64,000 bases of DNA from Burkholderiales bacterium (GCA_016196925.1 JACPWS010000083.1:57044-121043); one strand, 5' to 3'; positions 47,975 through 57,590 are shown, counted from the stretch's first letter. Notes: generated by a model from the sequence alone, not told the origin. Numbers and translations are program-made.

Positions 47975-50235
47975 TAACCAATACTTTCTTCAGGCATCAG
48001 GCGCAGCGGTTGGGGCAGCAAATACAAACGTAGCGCATTGATTACCACAATTAAAGAACTGAGCGACATACCAAGGGCGGCATGCCAAGGCTCCAGCAAA
48101 CCCGTTACAGCGGCAGGAATCGCCACCAGATTATAGAGTATCGCCCAGCTCAGATTTTCTCGTATCAGACGGAAAGCCTTGCCCGCGACCACAAAACCAA
48201 AATCGAGGTCGCTCAGCCGATTCGACATTAAAAGCAAATCGCTGCGCGACTGAGATAGCGGCGCACCCTGCCCCATCGCAACGGCGACATCCGCCAAAGC
48301 GAGCACAGGACCGTCATTCATGCCATCGCCGACCATCACCACGATCGCGCCGTCTGCCTGCAAGCGCTGAACGCTGTCGTGTTTTTCAGCCGGACTTAGC
48401 TCCCCCCAGGCCTGCGAGATTCCACATTCGACGGCTATTTTCCGGACCACCTCTTCCCGGTCGCCGGATAACAACAAAACAGTTTTGCCGCGGCTTTGCA
48501 AATTGTGGATCGCCTGTGCAGCATCATCGCGCAACACATCTTCCAACGCAAACAACAACAGCCCGCCATCCTCGTTACCGAGAGCGGACAAAGTCTTGCC
48601 GTTCAGCGCGGGGGGGATATCTATGCAAGCGGAATGCAGCTGCGCCACAAATTCCGGATTACCGAGCCGGTAAGTCTTCCCATTGAAATTCGCCTCAATT
48701 CCGCCGCCTGCGATTTCTCTGAGGTTTTCCAATTGATAGTGCGACTGATCAACACGCTGTGCTGATAATGTATCGGCAATCGCTTTCGACACCGGATGGT
48801 TCGATTGAGATGTCATCCATAAACTGATCATTTCTGCCTGCGGCATCTCGCGCAGCACTATCGTGTCCACCAAGCGCAGCTTACCGACCGTTAAAGTCCC
48901 GGTTTTATCGAAGACAAAATGGGTAGCCGTCGCCAGGGCTTGAATAGCTTTCCCTTTCGCCACCAATACACCGTTTTTTGCCAGCAAGCCTATCGCCGCA
49001 GACATCACGCCTGGTGTGGCCAGGGACAAGGCGCACGGACAAGTGACCACGATCACACTGATCGCGATCCACAGTGCGCGCGCCGGGTCTAGCTGCGACC
49101 ACACAATTGCAGTCAGTAAGGCCAGCAACAAAATAACCGTCAGAAAGCGGCTGGCATGTTTATCCGCCAGTTGCACCAAGGGCGGTTTTTCAGTCGCGGC
49201 CGCCTCCATCATTCTTATCAAAGCCGACACCTGCGTATCGTCGCCTACGCGGTGCGCCTGCATGATCAACGCGCCATTCAAATTTATCGAACCGGCGATC
49301 AGTTCACTGCCTATGGTTTTGCTGACAGGATGCGATTCTCCGGTCATCAGTGATTCGTCGCACTCGCTCCCCCCTTCCAAGACCATCCCATCCGCGGGAA
49401 TATGCTCTCCTGCGACAATCAGCAAAACGTCATCTGCCTTAATATCTGCCGCATCGACAGGCTCGGCATGTCTTTGCAGTGGATAGTCCGGCAAACGCTG
49501 CGCATACTGCGGGCTGATCTGAGTCAGGACACACAAGGCGGCGTTAGTCTTCCGCTGCACTTTGGACTCTATCAAACGCGCGCCCAATAACAGAAACACA
49601 AACATGATGACTGAATCGTAATACACGACGCCGCCCTTAAACGTCGCCCAGACGCTGGCAAAGAATGTCAATAAAATACCCAAGGAAACCGGCACATCCA
49701 TGCCGATGTGGCGATTACGCAAGTCGCGCCATGCAGATTTAAAAAAGGGAGTGGCGGAAAATCCGACTACCGGTATGGCGATCACCATGCTGGCAAGTTT
49801 GAGTAATTTATCGAGATCGGGAGTCAAATCCCCATCGATCTGCGGCACGGGCACCAGATACGCAGGAAATGCATACATCATCACCTGCATCATGGCAAAT
49901 CCAGCCACGAACAAGCGCCACAGCGACAGTTTGTTTTCCTTTTGCGCCAAGGCATCCTGAGACTGGTTGGACGGCAGCGCCCCATAGCCAAGGTCGATGA
50001 TGGCAACAATGATTTTTTTTATGGAAATAAGCGCCGGCTGCCAGGCGATTTCAGCTCTGTGACTGGCAACATTGATTTTGAATGATATTACGCCGGGCAG
50101 CTGCCTTACCCGAAATTCGATTAATTGAACACAGGCAGCGCAGCGCATCCCCGACAAATTGAGTTTTGCGCGTTCTAACGAAGCAGACTCTTGCATGGGG
50201 GCGGCGATACTGGCCGGATTTTCGTTGGAGAGCAT
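47974..50235 (-). CDS. ccoI: Cu+-exporting P-type ATPase CcoI/FixI (main part)
   Basis: A 753-residue P1B ATPase that supplies copper for cbb3 oxidase assembly. It has an HMA metal-binding domain (LSGMRCAACVQLIE), eight membrane helices, the ion-binding VTCPCALSLATPG (CPC) motif, the phosphorylation site FDKTGTLT, the HP motif SNHPVSK, and GDGMNDGPVLALADV. Linkage to ccoS identifies it as CcoI/FixI. The N-terminal zinc-ribbon-like metal-binding domain usually fused to such proteins lies on a separate upstream ORF in another frame (50244-50483). Either the gene is split or there is a frameshift near the CACAAAAAGG run at about 50252. Confidence 0.92.
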   Translation of the reverse strand: MLSNENPASIAAPMQESASLERAKLNLSGMRCAACVQLIEFRVRQLPGVISFKINVASHRAEIAWQPALISIKKIIVAIIDLGYGALPSNQSQDALAQKENKLSLWRLFVAGFAMMQVMMYAFPAYLVPVPQIDGDLTPDLDKLLKLASMVIAIPVVGFSATPFFKSAWRDLRNRHIGMDVPVSLGILLTFFASVWATFKGGVVYYDSVIMFVFLLLGARLIESKVQRKTNAALCVLTQISPQYAQRLPDYPLQRHAEPVDAADIKADDVLLIVAGEHIPADGMVLEGGSECDESLMTGESHPVSKTIGSELIAGSINLNGALIMQAHRVGDDTQVSALIRMMEAAATEKPPLVQLADKHASRFLTVILLLALLTAIVWSQLDPARALWIAISVIVVTCPCALSLATPGVMSAAIGLLAKNGVLVAKGKAIQALATATHFVFDKTGTLTVGKLRLVDTIVLREMPQAEMISLWMTSQSNHPVSKAIADTLSAQRVDQSHYQLENLREIAGGGIEANFNGKTYRLGNPEFVAQLHSACIDIPPALNGKTLSALGNEDGGLLLFALEDVLRDDAAQAIHNLQSRGKTVLLLSGDREEVVRKIAVECGISQAWGELSPAEKHDSVQRLQADGAIVVMVGDGMNDGPVLALADVAVAMGQGAPLSQSRSDLLLMSNRLSDLDFGFVVAGKAFRLIRENLSWAILYNLVAIPAAVTGLLEPWHAALGMSLSSLIVVINALRLYLLPQPLRLMPEESIG

Positions 50236-50243
50236 GCCGTAAA

Positions 50244-50483
50244 TCAGAGTCCTTTTTGTGCAGTTTTGTCTTGCACATATTGTAGCGTCAGTCCGTTATT
50301 TTCCACTGCTCTCAATACCGCAAGACAGCCGTGACAACATACAGGGTATGCGGCGCCGTTAAATCTCGTTGTCAAGACATAGGTTTTGCGCATGCGTTCA
50401 CCGCAGTGATAGCAATCAATTTTCTCCCCTGCTGTTCCAGAAGGAAATATTGCTTCCCAAAGCGATGAAAATACGAATGCCAT
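50244..50483 (-). CDS. N-terminal metal-binding domain of CcoI/FixI on a separate ORF
   Basis: A 79-residue ORF with the cysteine-rich pattern CYHCGE...YPVCCHGCLAVLRAVENNGL, the 'ATPase metal-binding' domain that usually forms the N-terminus of CcoI/FixI. A good ribosome site (CAGGGGAATGT) precedes the ATG. Its TGA stop is 8 nt before the ATG of the main ccoI ORF, which is in a different frame, and both could be joined by a single shift in the A5 run before the stop. It may be a translated separate subunit, coupled to ccoI, or the 5' part of one frameshifted gene. Confidence 0.75.
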   Translation of the reverse strand: MAFVFSSLWEAIFPSGTAGEKIDCYHCGERMRKTYVLTTRFNGAAYPVCCHGCLAVLRAVENNGLTLQYVQDKTAQKGL

Positions 50484-50546
50484 ACATTCCCCTGCACACC
50501 TTAAAGATAAATAGTATTTATGCTACCGGAGAAAGCGTCGAGCATC

Positions 50547-50560
50547 TTGATTTGACTCAA
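50547..50560 (-). promoter_or_regulatory. FNR/ANR-type box upstream of ccoI
   Basis: TTGATTTGACTCAA matches the FNR consensus TTGAT-N4-ATCAA with one difference. It lies 64 bp upstream of the start of the ccoI metal-binding ORF. Copper P-type ATPases of cbb3 assembly are typically induced by FNR/ANR at low oxygen, so the function and position agree. Confidence 0.65.
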
Positions 50561-50601
50561 GAAAATACCAAGGATTATCAGCTGCCCAAGATATCAGGCG
50601 C

Positions 50602-50633
50602 AAAAAACGGTGGCATTGCACCACCGTTTTTTT
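50602..50633 (-). terminator. Bidirectional intrinsic terminator upstream of ccoI
   Basis: aaaaaacggtgg / ccaccgtttttt, a perfect 12-bp stem with a 7-nt loop, ends in T-runs on both strands. It lies about 300 nt after the sppA stop and separates the rluC-gph-Rieske-sppA transcript from ccoI. Confidence 0.85.
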
Positions 50634-50932
50634 GTCCTTGTGAAAGCGACATGGTGAGGAATCTGAGAGACCTCGGGTCCGTGACTATTGCGCGGAAGGA
50701 AACTACACAAATTTTAAAAACCATTCCACCTCATTCATAACCGGTACGTGCGAGACAACCGGAGCTCAAATTCAATCCACTTGGGATACAAAAAAATCTT
50801 TGTATATTGACCTCCCTCTTTAGAACCAGTTACACGATAACTATAGGTCAACTTCTCTGCGTCTTAAAGAAAATTCTAGCTATGCGCCTACTACTCAAGA
50901 TTAATAAAATCAACCGCAACGCATTCCCCAAT
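50634..50932. other. Non-coding stretch between sppA and the terminator
   Basis: About 300 nt downstream of sppA without a convincing ORF on either strand. I searched for tRNA-like and insertion-sequence-end features and saw none that I can support. It may simply be the 3' untranslated part of the sppA transcript. Confidence 0.4.
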
Positions 50933-51916
50933 TCAACGCAAGCTCGGTGCGTTTCCTTTCCAGACTGAGGTGATGGCGCCGTAACCGACCGCAGCGCCAA
51001 ATTTTTTCAGCACACGTTCTGGCAGACCTTCTTTTTGCGTATAGTCAACCACGTTTTCCGCCTTGATTACGTCACGCGCAACGGTATCTATCGTACCGAA
51101 ATCATCCGCCAAGCCCAGCTCTACCGCTTTCGTCCCTATCCAGAACAAGCCAGAAAACATTTCCGGCGTTTCTTTCAGACGCTTGCCGCGCCCCTTGCGG
51201 ACGACATCGATAAATTGCTGATGAATTTCATTCAGCATGGTTTGCGAAAAAGCCTTCTGTTTCTGCGTTTGCGGCGAAAATGGATCCATAAAGCCCTTAT
51301 TCTCGCCGGCAGTCATCAGGCGACGCTCCACCCCTACTTTATCCATCAAACCGGTAAAGCCGAAGCCATCCATCAGGACCCCGATAGAGCCGACGACACT
51401 CGCTTTGTTGACAAAAATCTTATCGGCCGCCGCGGCAATGTAATACCCGCCGGACGCACACATTTCGTCAACCACCACATACAATTTTTTCTCAGGGTAA
51501 GCTTTCCGCAAGCGCCCGATTTCATCGTTAATCATGCCTGCCTGGACCGGGCTGCCGCCGGGACTATTGATGCGCACGACCACACCAACCGATCCAGCAT
51601 CCGCAAAGGCCCGGTTAAGCGCAGGTATCACCGCCTGCGCGCTACCGTTTCCCTCGGACTCTATGTTGCCTTCGATTTCTATCAAGGCCGTATGACGGCC
51701 CAGGTTCTCGATTTCTGCAGCGCCGTAATCGGTGAATTGATACAGCCCGAACAAAATCAGCGACAGAAATACAAATTTAAAAAAAATCCCCCAACGCCTG
51801 CGCAGACGCTGCTCGCGCAGGGCTTCCAGGGCTAGTTTTTCAAGCAATTCCCGCTCCCAATTTGGCTTGGCAGACGGCGCATTACTATGCGCAGGATTTA
51901 GCGAAGTATCGTCCAT
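50933..51916 (-). CDS. sppA: Signal peptide peptidase SppA, short form (S49 family)
   Basis: A 327-residue membrane serine protease that degrades released signal peptides. One N-terminal transmembrane helix (about residues 43-61) anchors it. The catalytic Ser155 lies in MCASGGYYIAAAAD and the general-base Lys207 in TAGENKGFMDPF. Their 52-residue distance equals that of Bacillus SppA (Ser147/Lys199). VRINSPGGSPVQA forms the oxyanion region. It is last in the rluC-gph-Rieske-sppA group, all on the minus strand with short gaps. Confidence 0.93.
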   Translation of the reverse strand: MDDTSLNPAHSNAPSAKPNWERELLEKLALEALREQRLRRRWGIFFKFVFLSLILFGLYQFTDYGAAEIENLGRHTALIEIEGNIESEGNGSAQAVIPALNRAFADAGSVGVVVRINSPGGSPVQAGMINDEIGRLRKAYPEKKLYVVVDEMCASGGYYIAAAADKIFVNKASVVGSIGVLMDGFGFTGLMDKVGVERRLMTAGENKGFMDPFSPQTQKQKAFSQTMLNEIHQQFIDVVRKGRGKRLKETPEMFSGLFWIGTKAVELGLADDFGTIDTVARDVIKAENVVDYTQKEGLPERVLKKFGAAVGYGAITSVWKGNAPSLR

Positions 51917-51931
51917 ACTTATTTCCAGATA

Positions 51932-52297
51932 TCAGGCAATGACAGGTTTGATATAGTCATCCGGATGCCAAAAAATCTGTCCATCCTTCTCACTCACATC
52001 GATTTTTCTTAAGCGGCTGCCGCGGCAAGGGCCGCCGGCACAATATCCGGTCTCTGGCATGTAAATGGCGCCGTGGGTGGCGCACATAAGGTATAAACCG
52101 CTGGATTCAAAAAACTCTCCAGGGCTCCAATCCAACTCCACCGGAACGTGGGCACAACGGTTCAGATAAGCATGTACCACGCCGTCGTAACGCACCACGA
52201 AGCCAATCGCATCTTCGCTGCCTGCAGTGACTGGAAATCGCACCCCTTTGCCACCTTCAGCCACCTCTGCCGAGGTGCAAATTACTATGTCTGTCAT
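51932..52297 (-). CDS. Rieske [2Fe-2S] ferredoxin-like protein
   Basis: A 121-residue single-domain Rieske protein. The two cluster-binding boxes are RCAHVPVELDW (CxH) and LMCATHGAIY (CxxH); a third Cys-rich stretch (YCAGGPCRG) follows. No membrane anchor is seen, so it is soluble, like ferredoxin subunits of dioxygenases or NirD-type proteins. In Burkholderiales such a gene is commonly found between gph-like and sppA genes, as here, but its electron partner is unknown. Confidence 0.88.
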   Translation of the reverse strand: MTDIVICTSAEVAEGGKGVRFPVTAGSEDAIGFVVRYDGVVHAYLNRCAHVPVELDWSPGEFFESSGLYLMCATHGAIYMPETGYCAGGPCRGSRLRKIDVSEKDGQIFWHPDDYIKPVIA

Positions 52298-52312
52298 TAA
52301 TCAGTGCCCGGT

Positions 52313-52972
52313 TCACGCATATTTATTCAACCATTGATGCAATTCCTGCACGCTCTTTGCAGAGAATATAGGATTAAGCTCTAGCAGCGATGCCGTATCA
52401 TGCGCGCCATACTCCACCGCAAGTGCGGCGGCTCCGGCATTGCCTGCCATTTGCAGATCATGCGTGGTATCACCGATCATTAGCGTGCGCTTAATATCTT
52501 GTCCAAGTTCGCGCGTCAGCTCTTGTAACATGGCTGGGTGCGGCTTGGAAAAGGTCTCATCAGCACAACGCGTCGCATCAAATACCGATAATAATTTAGC
52601 CGTATGCAAGGCGCGGCTCAAACCGACCCGGCTCTTGCCGGTAGCGACCGCCAGAAAATAACCATCCTGCGATAATTCGGCCAACATTTCCCGCACACCG
52701 GCAAACAAAGGCAGCTCGTGGTCTTTCGCCAGATAATGGTAACGATAGCGCTCGACCATGCGCGGATAGTATTTGGGATCGACATCGGGCATGACCACTT
52801 GCATGGCGTCCGCCAGCGCCAAGCCTATCACGTAAGATGCGGCATCTTCATGCGGCACCGGCAAGCCCAGATCCTTCGCCGCAGCCTGTATGCACTGAAC
52901 GATGGTCGCCGTACTGTCCATCAGCGTGCCATCCCAATCAAATACGATTAAATCAAATTGCTTTTTTGCCAT
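52313..52972 (-). CDS. HAD-family phosphatase, phosphoglycolate phosphatase-like (Gph)
   Basis: A 219-residue HAD hydrolase. Motif I is VFDWDGTLMDSTATIV, where the first Asp is the nucleophile. The helical cap domain follows, motif II is the Thr in LAVATGKSR, and motif IV is MIGDTTHDLQMAGNAG. This is the IA subfamily that includes Gph and PpaX; the exact substrate cannot be fixed from sequence. It lies 15 nt before the Rieske gene and about 80 nt after rluC. An association of rluC with such a phosphatase is common. Confidence 0.88.
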   Translation of the reverse strand: MAKKQFDLIVFDWDGTLMDSTATIVQCIQAAAKDLGLPVPHEDAASYVIGLALADAMQVVMPDVDPKYYPRMVERYRYHYLAKDHELPLFAGVREMLAELSQDGYFLAVATGKSRVGLSRALHTAKLLSVFDATRCADETFSKPHPAMLQELTRELGQDIKRTLMIGDTTHDLQMAGNAGAAALAVEYGAHDTASLLELNPIFSAKSVQELHQWLNKYA

Positions 52973-53051
52973 ATATCATACAAACGCAAACGCTGGTAGC
53001 GCGTGCGAACATGTTTCCATTCAATAATGGGATATTACCATTAATAAACCA

Positions 53052-54074
53052 TTAAGATTTTTCGGCGCCGGACAAACTCCGCAAAAAGTCTTCGCACTCT
53101 TTCGGCAAAGGCGCATTCACGGTCATGCTTTGCCCCGATTCCGGATGCGTAAAACTGATCTGGTGCGCATGTAGAAACATGCGTCTCAACGCGCCGCGTC
53201 CTTCGGCCGGTTTCAATAAAGCGCGATTCAAGGTGAAATCGCCGTATTTATCGTCGCCGGCTATTGCAAAACCACTGGAAGAAAGGTGAACGCGAATTTG
53301 ATGCGTGCGTCCGGTCTTCAGTTCCGCCTCGAGCAGGGCAAATTCGGCATATTTTCTTTTCAGTGTGAACACCGTATGGGAGGGCATGCCATCGGCCTGC
53401 ACCCTGACCCGGCGCTCGCCATCGGCTGTCGTGTATTTATGCAAAGGCAATTTGACATGCTGCCGGGCATTTTTCCAGTCGCCGTGCACCACGGTCAGGT
53501 AACGCTTATCGGTCAAGCCATCGCGCATCTGTTCATGCAAATTCGTTAAGGCTGAGCGCTTTTTGGCAATGAGCAAAATACCTGACGTTTCCCTGTCCAG
53601 GCGATGCACCAATTCCAGAAATTTCGCCTCCGGCCGGGAAGCCCGCAATTGCTCAATGACACCATAGCTGACACCGGATCCGCCATGTACGGCGACGCCG
53701 GCCGGTTTATTAATAATTAGCAAATATGGGTCTTCGTACAAAACAGGAAATTCAGCGGTAGGCACGATGTTTGTCGGCGCTTCTGCTATGCGTATAGGCG
53801 GAATCCGGACAACATCGCCCTCAACCAAGCGATATAACTGGTCGATACGTCCTTTATTAACGCGCACTTCGCCGGAGCGCAAAACCCGGTAAACATGGCT
53901 TTTAGGTACACCTTTACAGATGCGCAACAAGAAATTGTCGATACGCTGACCGGCCTCCTCTTCGGAGATCGTCAGCAACTGGACTTTCGGCTGGGAGGAA
54001 GGCGCCTGATCCGCAGGCGCTCTTGGCGCCCGTTTTTGAGGTACTCCCCCATAAATTATCGCTAAGTCCTTCAT
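53052..54074 (-). CDS. rluC: 23S rRNA pseudouridine(955/2504/2580) synthase RluC
   Basis: A 340-residue pseudouridine synthase. The S4 RNA-binding domain (AGQRIDNFLLRICKGVPKSHVYRVL) is followed by the catalytic domain with VHRLDRETSGILLIAKK, INKPAGVAVHGGSGV and KTGRTHQIRVHL. It is longer than E. coli RluC because of about 30 extra N-terminal residues rich in Pro and Ala. It is divergent from rne over a 636-nt gap, the same rluC-rne divergent arrangement as in E. coli. Confidence 0.94.
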   Translation of the reverse strand: MKDLAIIYGGVPQKRAPRAPADQAPSSQPKVQLLTISEEEAGQRIDNFLLRICKGVPKSHVYRVLRSGEVRVNKGRIDQLYRLVEGDVVRIPPIRIAEAPTNIVPTAEFPVLYEDPYLLIINKPAGVAVHGGSGVSYGVIEQLRASRPEAKFLELVHRLDRETSGILLIAKKRSALTNLHEQMRDGLTDKRYLTVVHGDWKNARQHVKLPLHKYTTADGERRVRVQADGMPSHTVFTLKRKYAEFALLEAELKTGRTHQIRVHLSSSGFAIAGDDKYGDFTLNRALLKPAEGRGALRRMFLHAHQISFTHPESGQSMTVNAPLPKECEDFLRSLSGAEKS

Positions 54075-54710
54075 TTTGAATATATAATCATTTTTCGCTT
54101 CAGCTTTTCAGCGAGAGCGGTGTAAGAGGAATAAACGACTATTTTACACAGGGGCATGTCCATTAGCCTCGCCTGTTTGCAAATTTGATGGAAAAGATGT
54201 GTATGCAACGTCAACTGGAGGTCAGGGTAGCAGCCAATTGTTGTTATCGGGCCAGGCAGATGAAGTTGGATCAGAGAGTTTGAATTGTAAGGATAAGTCT
54301 GGCAAGAGATGCTGCTTTAATTAATAATCAGCATGCTTGCCGGTTGATGGCTTGCGGTAACAAGGTCGATTTCGTCAGACACAACACAAGAAGATGGTCT
54401 GGCACCAAAGTTGCTCATCGCCTGGCATAGAGTTCAGCTATTGCACAAATATAGTTGCAACTGTCGATGCGGGGGACATGTGCACTCGAGCTTTCACCCA
54501 AGCTATCCGCGCCGCGCGCACAGCAGATGGTAAAAATAAGTAGCCGCATGCCCAGCAGCCTGTATTGCTGAGCCTGATGCCGTTCTGCTTTGTCTCAGGC
54601 ATTTCCGCCCCCTCAAACACTCCTCTCCTGCATACATCCCATAAGTAGGGTTGCACAACTCATAGAATGAGATGGCAACAAAAGATGACCGCCAGGTCAC
54701 GGAGTAAAAC
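54075..54710. other. Long rluC-rne intergenic region, probable rne promoter and leader
   Basis: 636 nt without a credible gene between divergent rluC and rne. A TATAAT lies at 54083-54088 on the plus strand. In E. coli the rne mRNA has a long 5' leader through which RNase E represses its own synthesis; a leader of several hundred nt is possible here. I did not identify a specific conserved hairpin and cannot fold the region reliably by eye. Confidence 0.5.
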
Positions 54711-57524
54711 ATGAAACGTATGCTGTTCAACGCTACGCAGCAAGAAGAGTTGCGCGTAGCCATCGTCGATGGGCAAAAGCTGATCGACATCGACATCGAG
54801 ACCGCCGGTCGCGAATTACGTAAGTCCAACATCTACAAGGGTGTCATCACCCGCATCGAACCTTCGCTGGAAGCCTGCTTCGTCAATTACGGCGAAGAGC
54901 GTCATGGCTTCCTGCCATTCAAGGAAGTCGCGCGCAGTTATTTCAAGGAAGGCATCGATGTCCGCAATGCCTCGATTAAGGATGCCCTGCGCGAAGGCCA
55001 GGAAATCATGGTCCAGGTCGAAAAAGAAGAGCGCGGCAATAAAGGCGCGGCCCTGACCTCGTTCATCTCGCTGGCCGGCCGCTATCTGGTCCTGATGCCG
55101 AACAATCCGCGCGGCGGCGGCGTATCGCGCCGCGTCGAAGGCGAAGATCGCCAGGAATTGCGCGAAACCATGGACAAACTGGATCTGCCTTCCGGCATGT
55201 CGGTGATTGCCCGTACCGCCGGCATCGGCCGCAACGTCGATGAATTGCAATGGGACCTGAACTACCTGATGCAACTGTGGCGCGCGATCGAAGGCGCCGG
55301 CAAATCCGCGCCGGGCGCCTTCCTGATTTACCAGGAATCCTCGCTGGTGATCCGCGCGATCCGCGATTATTTCCAGCCCGACATCGGCGAAATCCTGATC
55401 GACACCGACGAAATCTACGAACAGGCGCAGCAATTCATGAGCCACGTGATGCCCGACATGGTGCATCGCGTCAAGCGCTACAGCGACGATGTGCCGCTGT
55501 TCTCGCGCTTCCAGATCGAACACCAGATCGAAACCGCCTACAGCCGCACGGTGCCTTTGCCATCCGGCGGCGCGATCGTGATCGATCACACCGAAGCGCT
55601 GGTATCGGTGGACGTCAACTCGGCGCGCGCTACCCGTGGCTCCGACATCGAGACCACCGCTTTCAACACCAATTGCGAAGCGGCCGAAGAAGTGGCGCGC
55701 CAATTGCGCTTGCGCGACCTTGGCGGCCTGATCGTGATCGATTTCATCGACATGGAAAACGCCAAGAACCAGCGCGAAGTCGAAACCCGCCTGAAAGATG
55801 CGTTGCGCTATGACCGCGCCCGCGTCCAGATGGGCAAGATTTCCCGCTTCGGCCTGATGGAATTGTCGCGCCAGCGCCTGCGCCCTTCCCTGTCCGAAGG
55901 CAGCCACGTGACTTGCCCGCGCTGCAACGGCACCGGTCATATCCGCGACACCGAATCGTCCGCCCTGCAAGTCCTGCGTATCATCCAGGAAGAGGCGATG
56001 AAGGAAAACTCCGCCGCAATTCACGTCCAGGTGCCGGTCGACGTAGCCGCCTTCCTGCTGAATGAAAAGCGCGGCGAGATCCTGAAGATAGAAACGCGCC
56101 ACCGCGTTACCATCATCCTGATCCCGAACACCCATCTGGAAACGCCGCACTACAAGCTGGAACGCCTGAAGCACGACGATCCGCGCCTGGAAGAAGCGCA
56201 CGCCAGCTATGCGATGGCCGAACAGGCCGACACCGACATCGGTTACAGCAAGCGCCAGAAAGAAGACGTCAAGCCGCGCCAGGAAGCCATGGTCAAGAGC
56301 ATCACGCCGGAAACAGCGCCTATCGTGGAACGCAAGGAAGCCGCGCCGGTGGTGGCGGCGGTCGCCGCACCGGCGCCGGGCTTCTTCAGCAAGCTGTTCG
56401 GCTTCTTGTTCGGCAAGTCTGAAACGCCGGCGCAAGCAGCGACTGCAGAACCTGCGGGAGAAAAGGTGCCAGCGCGTGACCGCAATAATCGCGGCCCACG
56501 CAATCAAGGCAATGCCCAGCGCAATCGCAACCGCCGCAATCGCGACGAGCGCGAAGAGCGTCCGGCCCGCGCCGAGAAACCCGAGCAAGAGCCGGCCAAA
56601 GCGACAGTAGCGACCGAACCGCAGCGCCCGGCCAAACAGCCAAAACCGCCACGCGAACCGCGTGAAGCCCGTGAAGCTCGCGAGCCGCGCGAAGAGCGCG
56701 AACCTCAGGAAAGCCGCCGCGAGCGCCAGCAACGTCAGCGCGACGAACGCAAGGAAAGCCAGCCAGGCGAAAGCAAGGTCGAAGAGTTAATCCAAAAACA
56801 TGCCGACCCTATTCCGGTTGAAGTCATGCCTGCGGCGCCGCAACTGGAAGCAATAGAATCGGCCACGGATGCGGAAACCAGCGAGCAAAGCGAAGAGCGC
56901 CGCCGCCGTCGCCGTCGTGGCGGCCGCAATCGCAACCGCCGCGAGCGCGAAGCCGGCGAGCAAGGTGAATTGCCTATCGATCAGGTCGCGGCAGCCGAGG
57001 CCGACATGGCAGTGCAACCCACCATCGTTTCGGCGAGCGCAACGGTCGCCGAAACCGCTGTGGCAGCCGTTGCTGCAGAAGTTGCAGCGGTCGCCGTCGC
57101 GCCTACAGTCGCGGTCGCGCTAGTACCTGAAGTCGTTGCAGCGGTCGCCGAAGTTGCCGCTTCCGAAGCAGTTTCCGCTCAGGCGGTTGTTGCCACCCCC
57201 GAAGTTGTTGCCTCTCCGGTAGTTGTGGCTACTCCTGAAGTTGTTGCCGCTCCGGTAGTTGTTGCCACCTCTGAGCTGCTTGCGATTCCTGAAGCAGTCG
57301 CCACTCCCGAAGCCCTTGCGACGCCAGCGGCAATGCCTATGGATCAATTGCATACGATGTTGAATGCTGCCGGCCTCCAATTAGCCAGCACCGATCCTAT
57401 CAAGCTGCGTGCAGCCCAGGAAAGCGCAGCGCAACAAGTGCCGGCGCCACGCGTTCCGCGCGAACGCAAACCGGCCCCTGCGGTTGCCGAAGAACCGCTG
57501 GTTCAGGTAGAAACACGCCATTAA
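54711..57524 (+). CDS. rne: Ribonuclease E (Rne)
   Basis: The essential endonuclease of mRNA decay and rRNA/tRNA maturation. It has 937 residues. The catalytic half (about 1-510) has [22 protein letters not shown], the S1 domain ([20 protein letters not shown]), the DNase I-like catalytic segment [20 protein letters not shown] and LIVIDFIDM, and the zinc link [10 protein letters not shown]. The C-terminal half is disordered: Arg/Glu-rich stretches ([33 protein letters not shown]) for RNA binding, then an Ala/Val-rich region with VVATPEVVA-type repeats, and a final degradosome-like tail. A 638-codon antisense ORF is a shadow. Confidence 0.95.
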   Translation: MKRMLFNATQQEELRVAIVDGQKLIDIDIETAGRELRKSNIYKGVITRIEPSLEACFVNYGEERHGFLPFKEVARSYFKEGIDVRNASIKDALREGQEIMVQVEKEERGNKGAALTSFISLAGRYLVLMPNNPRGGGVSRRVEGEDRQELRETMDKLDLPSGMSVIARTAGIGRNVDELQWDLNYLMQLWRAIEGAGKSAPGAFLIYQESSLVIRAIRDYFQPDIGEILIDTDEIYEQAQQFMSHVMPDMVHRVKRYSDDVPLFSRFQIEHQIETAYSRTVPLPSGGAIVIDHTEALVSVDVNSARATRGSDIETTAFNTNCEAAEEVARQLRLRDLGGLIVIDFIDMENAKNQREVETRLKDALRYDRARVQMGKISRFGLMELSRQRLRPSLSEGSHVTCPRCNGTGHIRDTESSALQVLRIIQEEAMKENSAAIHVQVPVDVAAFLLNEKRGEILKIETRHRVTIILIPNTHLETPHYKLERLKHDDPRLEEAHASYAMAEQADTDIGYSKRQKEDVKPRQEAMVKSITPETAPIVERKEAAPVVAAVAAPAPGFFSKLFGFLFGKSETPAQAATAEPAGEKVPARDRNNRGPRNQGNAQRNRNRRNRDEREERPARAEKPEQEPAKATVATEPQRPAKQPKPPREPREAREAREPREEREPQESRRERQQRQRDERKESQPGESKVEELIQKHADPIPVEVMPAAPQLEAIESATDAETSEQSEERRRRRRRGGRNRNRREREAGEQGELPIDQVAAAEADMAVQPTIVSASATVAETAVAAVAAEVAAVAVAPTVAVALVPEVVAAVAEVAASEAVSAQAVVATPEVVASPVVVATPEVVAAPVVVATSELLAIPEAVATPEALATPAAMPMDQLHTMLNAAGLQLASTDPIKLRAAQESAAQQVPAPRVPRERKPAPAVAEEPLVQVETRH
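57165..57330 (+). repeat. Ala/Val-rich imperfect tandem repeats within rne
   Basis: The coding sequence repeats units of about 33 nt giving [13 protein letters not shown] / [13 protein letters not shown], then diverging to [19 protein letters not shown]. The units are imperfect at DNA level (gttgttgcc and variants). They encode a low-complexity linker in the disordered C-terminal half of RNase E, a region known to vary between strains in other bacteria. Confidence 0.75.
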
Positions 57525-57535
57525 TCCAGCGCAAT

Positions 57536-57574
57536 AAAAAGCCGGCGACACCTTAGGTGTTCGCCGGCTTTTTT
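57536..57574 (+). terminator. Intrinsic terminator of rne
   Basis: aaaaagccggcgacacc / ggtgttcgccggcttttt, a very stable stem with one bulge and a 3-nt loop, followed by six T. It begins 12 nt after the rne stop. Confidence 0.92.
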
Positions 57575-57590
57575 ACGCCTGCAATTTCAT

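Noticed and set aside
50369-50740. 123-codon plus-strand ORF upstream of ccoI
   Set aside because: Starts antisense to the CcoI metal-binding domain and runs through the FNR box and a terminator; no family resemblance.
50634-50760. Possible insertion-sequence or transposon end (gtgaggaatctgagagacctcggg)
   Set aside because: The phrase looked familiar, but I found no inverted terminal repeat, target duplication or transposase remnant to support it.
54042-54050. Third copy of the ATACTCCCC element
   Set aside because: TACTCCCCC occurs here inside the rluC coding start, but no GGGGAGTAT lies at the expected 70-nt distance.
54816-56732. 638-codon minus-strand ORF
   Set aside because: Antisense to the catalytic half of rne; low-complexity composition (many Phe, Arg, Ala, Asp) without motifs.
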